This document shows positions 9,352-16,307 of a stretch of DNA of 64,000 bases, piece by piece. Each line of letters opens with the position of its first letter. Within the stretch, counting starts at the first letter, position 1. A program made the translations under genes and the position numbers. The notes beneath the pieces are model-generated. The model was not told where the DNA came from and did not search any database. It saw only the letters and a list, made by a program, of their open reading frames with translations. This DNA comes from OMG group bacterium. GTDB lineage: Bacteria; Pseudomonadota; Gammaproteobacteria; Pseudomonadales; Azotimanducaceae. The stretch covers positions 124,001-188,000 of the forward strand of contig JAAXGW010000026.1 in the NCBI GenBank assembly GCA_012267385.1, read 5' to 3'.

Positions 9352-10113
9352 ATGATGGTGAGTAAAGATAAGCAGAAGTCCAAACAAACAAGTTCGCTGG
9401 TACTGTGGGCTGTTGGCATTCCTTTGTCGTTGCTGCTTTTGGTTTTGTTTATATTGTTCGTCCAACCTTGGGGAGAACCGCGAGACGCGATTTTGTCTAC
9501 GGCTCCAAAAGACGGTGATTTCTATGACCCAAGTGCCGATCAATCCCAGTCAGTTTCATCGGAGTCTTCACTTACAGAGGAATCTTCGGTGCCTGATGGG
9601 ATACAACCTCGCGTTGGTCTCTCCGAGATTGTCGATGTGAACCTGGCTTCGTGGAAACCAGTGGATGAAAGTTCTGTTCCAGAGGATCAAATTCCGATTC
9701 ATTCCGCAGACGTGGAAGGGCGGGTGTTGGTGGAACTTAGCTCCGAACTTTGGTCCAAGGTTGTCGGTGACAGAGTTCAATTTTCGATACCTCAGCAGGA
9801 AGTAGTCTTGATCGGAAGACTCACGAAAGTCGACGACAACATCGCGCATACACGCATATTGGAAGGTACTCTTGAAGACGGCTCTCAAGAGTACACCTTT
9901 GTGGTGACTCTAGGCGAAAAGAACACCTACGCAAACATCAATACTGCTAAGGGCAGTGTCGAATTGGTCGGTACTCGAACGCACGGCTGGTTGATGGAAA
10001 GTGCGAACATAGCACCGGACGTTGACTTTTCGTTGCCTGATCACTTTTTTGTAGACCCGGACCCTCGAGATCGAATATTAGAACCAGAACCACCGTCTGA
10101 AAGCGACGAGTAA
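9352..10113 (+). CDS. Single-pass membrane protein with an exported domain, unknown function
   Basis: The 253-residue product has a lysine-rich N-terminus (MMVSKDKQKSKQ) and one strong transmembrane helix (about residues 17-41). A Ser/Glu-rich linker follows, then an exported domain of about 130 residues containing VELSSELWSKVVGDRVQFSI, TYANINTAKGSVELVGTRTH and GWLMESANI. The last motifs resemble the propeptide part of some secreted zinc metalloproteases, where a similar module precedes the protease. Here no HExxH follows, so it stands alone. That likeness is from memory and is weak. It follows the two repeat proteins in the same direction and may work with them at the inner membrane. Confidence 0.65.
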   Translation: MMVSKDKQKSKQTSSLVLWAVGIPLSLLLLVLFILFVQPWGEPRDAILSTAPKDGDFYDPSADQSQSVSSESSLTEESSVPDGIQPRVGLSEIVDVNLASWKPVDESSVPEDQIPIHSADVEGRVLVELSSELWSKVVGDRVQFSIPQQEVVLIGRLTKVDDNIAHTRILEGTLEDGSQEYTFVVTLGEKNTYANINTAKGSVELVGTRTHGWLMESANIAPDVDFSLPDHFFVDPDPRDRILEPEPPSESDE

Positions 10114-10121
10114 TAACTACA

Positions 10122-10826
10122 TTGCTTTCCGAACGGGCGCAAGCTGGTTTGAGCAAGATTGCAGTAGTAATTCCAGTTCTCAATGATCGTGACCACCTGA
10201 GTCGCTTATTGACTACTCTCTTGCGATACCCCGATTTAGAGGTGATTGTTGTCGATGGTGGGAGTAGAGACAATCCACACGAACTATCAAATAGTGCAAC
10301 TTTCATTCAAGCAACCAACCCTGGACGCGGGATGCAAGTGGCTTTAGGAATTAAACATGCTACTCGTGAATGGTTCTGGGTGCTCCATGCGGACAGTATT
10401 GTCCATGAGGAAAACGTTGAGAATATAGGTGCTGTAACTACTGTCAGTCAGGTACGATGGGGTCGTTTCGATGTGAGTTTAGATGGGTCTCGATGGGAAT
10501 ATCGGATGATCGAAACCCTCATGAATTGGCGCTCTCGGTTCACAAGCATTTGTACAGGGGATCAAGGAATGTTTTTCCATCGAGACATCCTAATAGAGAT
10601 CGGAGGTTTTCCAGACCAACCACTGATGGAGGATGTTGAGGTGAGTAAGCGCTTGCGTGAGCTAGCAAAACCTTATTGTAATACGAGTCGCTTGGGTGTA
10701 GCGACGCGAATGTGGGAAACTGATGGTGTATTTCGAACGGTGTTCCGTATGTGGAGATTTCGCATCCGTTACTACTTTGGAGCCTCACCGGATACTCTTT
10801 ATTCCGAGTACTATCGACATAAGTGA
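10122..10826 (+). CDS. Family 2 glycosyltransferase, TIGR04283-like
   Basis: A GT2-fold enzyme: IAVVIPVLNDRDHLSRLL at the N-terminus (nucleotide-sugar site), VIVVDGGSRDNP, the FWVLHADSIVHEEN region with its metal-binding HADS, and GGFPDQPLMEDVEVSKRL (acceptor/catalytic E/D). The pattern GGFPDxPLMEDVExxxR is typical of the TIGR04283 group. The start is a TTG at 10122; a TTG at 10149 would begin closer to the conserved core. It overlaps the next gene by 4 bases (GTGA). The two families are frequent partners. In some lineages they were named after arsenosugar synthesis, but nothing here (no arsM, no radical SAM partner) supports that role. Confidence 0.83.
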   Translation: MLSERAQAGLSKIAVVIPVLNDRDHLSRLLTTLLRYPDLEVIVVDGGSRDNPHELSNSATFIQATNPGRGMQVALGIKHATREWFWVLHADSIVHEENVENIGAVTTVSQVRWGRFDVSLDGSRWEYRMIETLMNWRSRFTSICTGDQGMFFHRDILIEIGGFPDQPLMEDVEVSKRLRELAKPYCNTSRLGVATRMWETDGVFRTVFRMWRFRIRYYFGASPDTLYSEYYRHK

Positions 10827-11428
10827 AGCACGCTAAATCCGTACAAGTTGCCCTGCTTGCTCGTACACCTGTACTTGGTCAGGTAAAACGACGTTTAGCA
10901 AAAGATATTGGAAGAACTAGAGCACTCGAATGTTATCGCCTGCTACTGCAAAATGCATTGGAAGCTACACTTCCGTTTACGACGACCATTTGGACCGAGG
11001 GAAGAACCGAGATTTGGGGCGAGATAGCACCAGGTCACCGATTAAAAAAGCAGCCTCCAGGTGACTTAGGACATAAGATGCTCACGGCATTGAACGAAGG
11101 GGCGAAATTGGTGATTGGTGCTGACGTTCCTCTCATGAGCGTGGATTACATATACAGAGCCCTTGACTACATAGCAACACAGCAGGACGTAGTAGTGGGA
11201 CCAACTGAAGACGGTGGCTATTGTTTGATAGGAATGAACGAACCGCGCGAGTACTTGTTTGAGAACATTGCTTGGGGAACCGATCATGTATTGGAACAAA
11301 CCCTGACACGAGCCGCCGAGCTTGATTTGCAAGTGTTCCTTCTTCCCACGTTATGGGACGTTGATACTAGTGCGGATTATCAACGTTGGAAGCAGGGAAA
11401 CCCAACAGATAAAGTATTCGAAGTCTAG
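10823..11428 (+). CDS. DUF2064 / TIGR04282 family nucleotidyltransferase-like glycosyltransferase
   Basis: A 201-residue GT-A-fold protein. Typical motifs are ALLARTPVLGQVKRRLAKDIG at the N-terminus (the family usually has F.K.P..G.VKTRLA), GAKLVIGADVPLMSVDYI, VVVGPTEDGGYCLIGM and a late WDVDTSADYQRW. These are the DUF2064 signatures (GADxP, PxxDGGYxLiG, DvDTxxD). The GTG start overlaps the preceding glycosyltransferase stop by 4 bases, so the two are made together. The substrate is unknown. Confidence 0.85.
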   Translation: MKHAKSVQVALLARTPVLGQVKRRLAKDIGRTRALECYRLLLQNALEATLPFTTTIWTEGRTEIWGEIAPGHRLKKQPPGDLGHKMLTALNEGAKLVIGADVPLMSVDYIYRALDYIATQQDVVVGPTEDGGYCLIGMNEPREYLFENIAWGTDHVLEQTLTRAAELDLQVFLLPTLWDVDTSADYQRWKQGNPTDKVFEV

Positions 11429-11444
11429 AGTTCTAAACTGGAAT

Positions 11445-11521
11445 TGGCGCCCCGAGAAGGACTCGAACCTTCGACCTGCCGCTTAGGAGGCGGCCGCGCT
11501 ATCCAACTGTGCCACCGGGGC
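11445..11521 (-). tRNA. tRNA-Arg (anticodon CCU)
   Basis: The minus strand folds into a 77-nt tRNA with CCA encoded: acceptor GCCCCGG paired with TCGGGGC, an anticodon stem GCCGC/GCGGC around the loop CTCCTAA (anticodon CCT, reading AGG), and a T-loop GTTCGAGTC. It lies 17 bases after the end of the DUF2064 gene and faces away from it. Confidence 0.95.
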
Positions 11522-11656
11522 GGAGTAACACAGCAATTATGCACCTTGGTTTTAAGACGTTTACGGCAGGCTAGACGATGTTAAGTACGCAGCGCGCGAC
11601 AATTTTTTGGGTGTTTCAACTTGAGAACAAGATGCGCGCGTCGCTTGCTTATCAAA

Positions 11657-12040
11657 TCATCCAACTGGCCTAATTAGATACATGAAGTAAGCAACGATTC
11701 CGTAGACTTGACAACAGCTTGTTACAAACGCGACTACTACATGATTTTGTAGCTTCCCGACCATCGTAAGAAACTGATTAGGTGAGCCTACTTCACTTGT
11801 CGTTTCACTGTCAATCAAAGGGGCATCTGTGTTGTCTTTCGGTGGAATACTAAATAGCTTTTCAATTCCGAGACCAGTGTGGTGGAGAATCGGTAAAAAG
11901 AATTGTGGTTGTAGAATCAGATAGTTGCGATTCTTCGGTTGCGACGAATCTGACCTTGGTGTATTCTGTTTCGATAATCGTGATTGCCAAACCGCATTAG
12001 CGATCATAGGACAAACAAATCCGAACCCATAACCAACCAA
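11657..12040 (-). CDS. Doubtful hypothetical protein beside the IS1595 unit
   Basis: The 127-residue frame has a TTG start, no visible ribosome-binding site and no recognisable motif. It has moderately hydrophobic ends (GFGFVCPMIANAVW and VVVAFVTSCCQVYGIVAYFM). It could be a real small membrane protein, the remnant of a gene cut by insertion of the neighbouring mobile unit, or chance. I list it only because the surrounding 650 bases hold no other gene on either strand. Confidence 0.22.
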   Translation of the reverse strand: MVGYGFGFVCPMIANAVWQSRLSKQNTPRSDSSQPKNRNYLILQPQFFLPILHHTGLGIEKLFSIPPKDNTDAPLIDSETTSEVGSPNQFLTMVGKLQNHVVVAFVTSCCQVYGIVAYFMYLIRPVG

Positions 12041-12111
12041 AACGCCATAGCTATTAAATGGTAATTATATACCATAGTGCCGCGAATAATTTGTAAAAAA
12101 CTGTTGGAAAC

Positions 12112-12141
12112 TTATACAAAAGTGCCGAAAATCACTATAAT
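12112..12141 (+). promoter_or_regulatory. Candidate sigma-70 promoter of the transposase unit
   Basis: A perfect TATAAT at 12136-12141 lies 35 bases before the transposase ATG, with a poor -35 (TTATAC or TATACA) 17-18 bases upstream. A GGGAG ribosome-binding site at 12165-12169 sits 7 bases before the ATG. Confidence 0.45.
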
Positions 12142-12176
12142 ATGCAGTATGAATTTAACTATTAGGGAGTATAGTT

Positions 12177-13115
12177 ATGAGCGCACCCGGTAAGCATTTC
12201 CGCAAGGGTATTTCCCTCCGAAAACTCTTCCAAATGTTCCCCGATAACGCGACTGCGGAAGCATGGTTTGTCGCGCAACGTTGGGGTGGTAATGTCACTT
12301 GTCCGAAATGTGGTTTCGACAACGTCCAGACAGGAGCCAAGCACAAGTCCATGCCCTATCGTTGTCGCGTACGAGATTGTGGCAAACGATTTAGCGTTCG
12401 ATACGGTACAGTGATGGAGAGTTCCAAACTTGATTATCAAGTTTGGGCGATCGCTATCTATTTGATCGTCACTGGCATCAAAGGGGTGTCCAGCATGAAA
12501 CTCCACAGAGACCTGAACATCACGCAGAAATCCGCATGGCATCTAGCACACCGACTCCGTAAGTGTTTGGAAGCGGACGGGATTAAGGAATTTGTCGGAC
12601 CCGTAGAGGTTGATGAAACCTATATCGGTGGTAAGGAGCGGAACAAGCATCAGTCCAAACGTCTTAATGCAGGTCGTGGGGCCGTCGGCAAACAAACCGT
12701 GATTGGGATTAAAGACCGCAAAACGGACGAGATTGTAGCAGAGATCATTGAAGAAACCGACCGACCCACGCTACTAGGATTTATCCTACGCAAGGTGCAA
12801 CCCAACAGTAAGGTGTTCACTGATGATGCTCTCGCGTATCGTGGCATGCCCCTGCAACATCAATCCGTCAAACACTCCGTTGGAGAGTATGTCAATGGCA
12901 TGGCTCATACGAACGGAATCGAGTCGTTCTGGTCCATGCTCAAACGCGGTTATCACGGAACGTATCATCACATGAGTCGTCAGCACCTGTTTCGTTATGT
13001 GAGCGAGTTTGCCATGCGTCACAACATTCGCAGGTACGACACGACGCTTCAATTAGGAGTAATCGCTCGAAAAATGGAAGGGCAGAAACTTCGCTATCAA
13101 GACCTTGTTCAATGA
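12177..13115 (+). CDS. IS1595-family (ISXO2-like) transposase
   Basis: The 312-residue product starts with a zinc ribbon (CPKCGFDN ... YRCRVRDCGKRFS, about residues 42-75), which is the DNA-binding part. The DDE-type nuclease core follows: VEVDETYIGGKERNKH (about 142), VFTDDALAYRG (about 218) and the late GIESFWSMLKRGYHGTYH with its catalytic glutamate/asparagine region. This arrangement (zinc ribbon plus DDE with VDETYIGGKE) is diagnostic of the IS1595 family, known to include members with passenger genes. Its stop overlaps the start of the methyltransferase by 4 bases (ATGA), which binds the accessory genes to the transposase in one transcription and translation unit. The gene looks intact. 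Confidence 0.95.
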   Translation: MSAPGKHFRKGISLRKLFQMFPDNATAEAWFVAQRWGGNVTCPKCGFDNVQTGAKHKSMPYRCRVRDCGKRFSVRYGTVMESSKLDYQVWAIAIYLIVTGIKGVSSMKLHRDLNITQKSAWHLAHRLRKCLEADGIKEFVGPVEVDETYIGGKERNKHQSKRLNAGRGAVGKQTVIGIKDRKTDEIVAEIIEETDRPTLLGFILRKVQPNSKVFTDDALAYRGMPLQHQSVKHSVGEYVNGMAHTNGIESFWSMLKRGYHGTYHHMSRQHLFRYVSEFAMRHNIRRYDTTLQLGVIARKMEGQKLRYQDLVQ

Positions 13116-14593
13116 GCGTCTGCAACGTTGATAACCGTACCATCTTCCTGCACGACAATTTAGAGATTTTGCGTGGGCTTAATGCGCGCTGTATCGACCT
13201 CATCTACCTTGACCCTCCGTTCAATAAGAACAAGAAGTTCACTGCTCCGATAGGTAGCAGTGCTGAGGGAGCAGAGTTTAGCGATATATTTAGAGAGGAG
13301 GATGTCAAAGATGAGTGGCTACAAACCATCAAAGAAGACCAGCCACAACTTTATCAATATCTGAACGGGATTAAGGGCGTGGGTAAGCCATACAACTTTG
13401 CGTATCTGGCTTACATGGCTATTCGGTTGATTGAGTGTGAGCGGATATTGCAGTCGACTGGCTCAATCTACCTGCATTGCGACCCGACCATGAGCCACTA
13501 CCTGAAAACGACTATGGACTGCATTTTCGGAGAGGAGAACTTTCGGAGCGAGATCGTTTGGCGGAGAATAAACTCCACCGGTCGAGGATCGAAAAGACTC
13601 GCAAACAATGCCGACTCTATCCTCTATTATGCTCAATCGAAGAGTTTTATTTGGAATCAACAGTATCGGCCACATGATCTAGGATATACGACCAAACACT
13701 ATCGATTCACGGACGAAAGGGGTCGTCGTTACAGGTTAGGTGATCTAAAGGGTGCCGGCACGACACAAGGTAGTTCGGGGCTGCCCTGGCGAGGGATTGA
13801 TCCTGCTGACTCAGGCAGTCATTGGGCAGTCCCGAATCGACATTTACCAGAACATGTGAAATCACTGAGTAGTCAAGAAAAACTAGATTTCCTCGATCAA
13901 ATGGGATTGATTTACTGGCCGAAAAAGGCGGGCGGTGTGCCATCATACAAAAGATTCTTGGAGGACATGCCAGGAACACCTATTGATACGATTTGGGATG
14001 ACATTGGCGGTTTACAATCACAATCAAAAGAAAGGACTGGCTACCCAACTCAAAAACCTCTTGCTTTGTTGGAACGCATTATTAAAGCTTCAAGCAACGA
14101 AGGGGACACAGTGTTAGATCCGTTTTGCGGCTGTGCTACCACCTGCGTAGCAGCTGAGAATGCAAGTCGTCAATGGCTTGGAATTGATGTGTCTCACAAG
14201 GCTTACGATTTGGTTAAAGAGCGATTGGACAAAGAGGTCGCTCATCCTGATGAATTACCCCATTATCGCAGAGAGGTACATCTTCAAGCGCGACCACCAA
14301 AACGCACTGATATTAGAGCGGATTACCGAGAAGAGAAGTTTGTTTATATCATTTCGCACCCGAAGTATGACGGCGAGTACAAGGTGGGGATTGCGAAAGA
14401 CGTAAATGCGCGGCTAAACTCGTACCAGATCGGCGACCCTGAACGCTCGTACTCATTGCAATATTCACTCAAAACTCCGCTATTTAGGGAAACCGAAATC
14501 CATATTCACAAGGTGTTTCCAAACAAGCATGAGTGGGTACGAGCGGGTTTGGAAGACATTAAACGGGAAATTGAAACATACGCGTCGAGGTAA
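13112..14593 (+). CDS. Beta-class adenine DNA methyltransferase fused to a C-terminal GIY-YIG-like (T5orf172-type) domain
   Basis: Residues 1-385 form an N6-adenine/N4-cytosine type methyltransferase in beta order: the catalytic motif IV comes first (IDLIYLDPPFNKNKKF, about residues 28-43). The target-recognition region follows, then YPTQKPLALLERI and the SAM-binding motif I TVLDPFCGCATTCVAA (about 333-348). Residues about 405-493 form a second domain: KFVYIISHP, YKVGIAKDVNARLNSYQIG, then ETEIHIHKVFPNKHEWV. That pattern matches the GIY-YIG nuclease superfamily of the T5orf172/MUG113 type (VYII and KVGI for GIY and YIG, then Arg and Glu). The start overlaps the transposase stop. A single chain could therefore both mark and cut DNA; activity is inferred, not shown. 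Confidence 0.88.
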   Translation: MSVCNVDNRTIFLHDNLEILRGLNARCIDLIYLDPPFNKNKKFTAPIGSSAEGAEFSDIFREEDVKDEWLQTIKEDQPQLYQYLNGIKGVGKPYNFAYLAYMAIRLIECERILQSTGSIYLHCDPTMSHYLKTTMDCIFGEENFRSEIVWRRINSTGRGSKRLANNADSILYYAQSKSFIWNQQYRPHDLGYTTKHYRFTDERGRRYRLGDLKGAGTTQGSSGLPWRGIDPADSGSHWAVPNRHLPEHVKSLSSQEKLDFLDQMGLIYWPKKAGGVPSYKRFLEDMPGTPIDTIWDDIGGLQSQSKERTGYPTQKPLALLERIIKASSNEGDTVLDPFCGCATTCVAAENASRQWLGIDVSHKAYDLVKERLDKEVAHPDELPHYRREVHLQARPPKRTDIRADYREEKFVYIISHPKYDGEYKVGIAKDVNARLNSYQIGDPERSYSLQYSLKTPLFRETEIHIHKVFPNKHEWVRAGLEDIKREIETYASR

Positions 14594-14598
14594 TCAAC

Positions 14599-14772
14599 GT
14601 GAGCAAACCAAAGAAAAAGTCCATCCACGTCAAGTCGAACAGGTACCAGCCAAAGAAAGCAGAATTAGAAGAAGAATTTAGGCTAAAGGCGCCGGGTAAA
14701 ACCGTGGAGGAAAAAATGGAGCGAGTAGCAAAAGCAGTATTCCGGCAAACGGATGTACGAGAAGATGGCTAA
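14599..14772 (+). CDS. Small 57-residue basic/acidic protein of the IS1595 cargo
   Basis: The frame opens with GTG 5 bases after the methyltransferase stop and ends at TAA 14770-14772. The product begins VSKPKKKSIHVKSNRYQPKK, continues AELEEEFRLKAPGKTVEEKM and ends FRQTDVREDG: a Lys-rich start, an acidic centre and an amphipathic C-terminal helix. From memory, short proteins with the string (H)VKSxRYQPxKAELEE are frequent next to such transposase/methyltransferase units. I cannot cite a family. It overlaps the next gene by 20 bases. A role as accessory, antitoxin-like or DNA-binding factor is possible, but the sequence does not say. Confidence 0.68.
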   Translation: MSKPKKKSIHVKSNRYQPKKAELEEEFRLKAPGKTVEEKMERVAKAVFRQTDVREDG

Positions 14773-16282
14773 GTCTGTCGATTTTGTTTACGGCACTTTA
14801 GTATATAAATCCCAAAATTTGAGTACTGCTCGAGGTAAACCCTACCATTTAAAACTTCGTCAACGCTACGAACAGCTCAAGTCTCAGTACGATAATGCAG
14901 ATATTTCAATCATTATTTGTACCACTGCTTCCCCTTCCCCAAAGTTGCGAGATTCGATTGATACAGGGCTGCAGGACATGCGCGAGTTCCCTTACGAAGT
15001 ATCGGTGTATTACGGAAACGAGATTGAACAAGCAATCGAAGAAATAGATGAGCCCAAACAGGAAGTTGAAGAAGACGCAGTAGAGTTTTCGAGAAACGAT
15101 CAATGGATTGAATTTGGAAAAGACTCGGACGGAACCCCAAGAGGACTGGTACTCAACGTCACTGCTTCTTCACTACACAAGATGTACGCTAGACACCACA
15201 ATCGTGGACTGTTCGCTCAAAATTTGAGAACATTTATTCGAAACAAGAAGGTCGACGATGCCATTAGTCATACCATCAATAAGAGTCCAGAGGACTTTTG
15301 GTTTAAGAATAATGGATTAACCATTGCGTGCGAAGATTTCCAATTCTCTGGAAATCGACTGAAGCTGTACAACTTCTCCGTAATTAATGGATGTCAAACG
15401 ATGACCAGGATTGGTCACGAAAATATCGATCAAGAGTTTTACGTGTGCTGTAAAGTAATTCGAGAAGCAGACAGGGAACGTATGGCTGAATTGGCCGAAG
15501 CTGCAAATAGACAGAAACCAATTCAACCTCGTGATTTAAAGTCTAATGATCGTATACAACAGAGAATGAAGCGAGAGTTTGAATCGTCATCTCCCCCAAT
15601 TTACTTAACGATAAAACGGGGCACCAAAAAATTCACTCCGAAACAACTTGTGCAAAAGAACCTTAGAGGTTGGCAACAGTTGGAAAATACAGAGTACGGA
15701 CAGCTTGTGTTAGCGTTTCACCTACAAAAGCCAAACATAGCATTCGCTCAAAAGGGTAATATTTTTAGTGTTTCTGAAACGTACAGGGATGTATTCCATC
15801 GAAACCGGGATTACTATACAGAGATCGATGTATTACGACTTCACGACGCATACAATCGTTGGCGTGATACAGCATTAGACGACAGCCACGATGATCTTGC
15901 GAAAGCCATTTCAAATTTTGGGAGATTCGCGATTGTCGCAAACTGCGCTATTATTGTCAAACTGAAACGCGGACTCTTTGAGGCCAATAATTATTCTGAT
16001 TCGGATAGTAGGGCGTCTGAATTGACAAAGTACGATATCACAGGGCATTTGTTTGACTCTGATGGTGTAGACTTATCAGACTCAATTGAAAATAAGTTGG
16101 TGCAAGTCTTCGATTGGCTCCTAGAGCTACATCAAGGGATACTCGAAGATAACCCAAACGTAGCACAGATGTATAAAAGGTATGACTTCTATAGAGATGT
16201 TGTAGTGGGACGGCTCCTGCAACGTTATGCAAAACCACAATTTTTCAGATATCTTGCGGAAGGATTAGAGGCTTTCATTTAA
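14753..16282 (+). CDS. AIPR-family (abortive infection phage resistance) protein
   Basis: The 509-residue product carries the AIPR core: EDFWFKNNGLTIACEDFQFS followed by YNFSVINGCQTMTRIG (about residues 183-225), then AANRQKPIQPRDLKSNDRIQQ. The pattern (F/W)FxNNGITI ... IVNGxQT ... N.Q.PI...DL is the family hallmark. Many AIPR proteins have an additional N-terminal nuclease-like part. Here the frame is closed by a stop at 14726-14728, so that part is absent or short. Family members are linked to phage defence by abortive infection, often beside methyltransferases. The ATG at 14753 lies inside the small gene; an ATG at 14765 is also possible. It ends 25 bases before sqdB. Confidence 0.85.
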   Translation: MYEKMAKSVDFVYGTLVYKSQNLSTARGKPYHLKLRQRYEQLKSQYDNADISIIICTTASPSPKLRDSIDTGLQDMREFPYEVSVYYGNEIEQAIEEIDEPKQEVEEDAVEFSRNDQWIEFGKDSDGTPRGLVLNVTASSLHKMYARHHNRGLFAQNLRTFIRNKKVDDAISHTINKSPEDFWFKNNGLTIACEDFQFSGNRLKLYNFSVINGCQTMTRIGHENIDQEFYVCCKVIREADRERMAELAEAANRQKPIQPRDLKSNDRIQQRMKREFESSSPPIYLTIKRGTKKFTPKQLVQKNLRGWQQLENTEYGQLVLAFHLQKPNIAFAQKGNIFSVSETYRDVFHRNRDYYTEIDVLRLHDAYNRWRDTALDDSHDDLAKAISNFGRFAIVANCAIIVKLKRGLFEANNYSDSDSRASELTKYDITGHLFDSDGVDLSDSIENKLVQVFDWLLELHQGILEDNPNVAQMYKRYDFYRDVVVGRLLQRYAKPQFFRYLAEGLEAFI

Positions 16283-16307
16283 CGATGTCAACTTAAGGTG
16301 TAGTACC

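Larger units (their letters stand above)
11522..12176. other. Mostly non-coding stretch between tRNA-Arg and the IS1595 transposase
   Basis: This 655-base stretch holds the 5' flank of tRNA-Arg, one doubtful minus-strand reading frame (11657-12040), and the left edge of the transposase unit from about 12058. An ATGGTA...TACCAT inverted repeat lies at 12058-12075. AGTGCCG occurs twice (near 12074 and 12121), and ATAGTG at about 12072 is inverted as CACTAT at about 12133. These could belong to the transposon end, but I could not find a matching right-hand end after 16282. Confidence 0.5.

Noticed and set aside
10122-11428. Arsenosugar biosynthesis cluster
   Set aside because: The two transferase families carry that label in some databases, but no arsenic methylase or radical SAM partner is near, so the role is unsupported.
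11445-16307. tRNA-Arg as attachment site of an integrative island spanning to sqdB
   Set aside because: Integrases use the tRNA 3' end, which here points away from the accessory genes (position 11445). No integrase gene and no repeat of the tRNA 3' end were found to the right.
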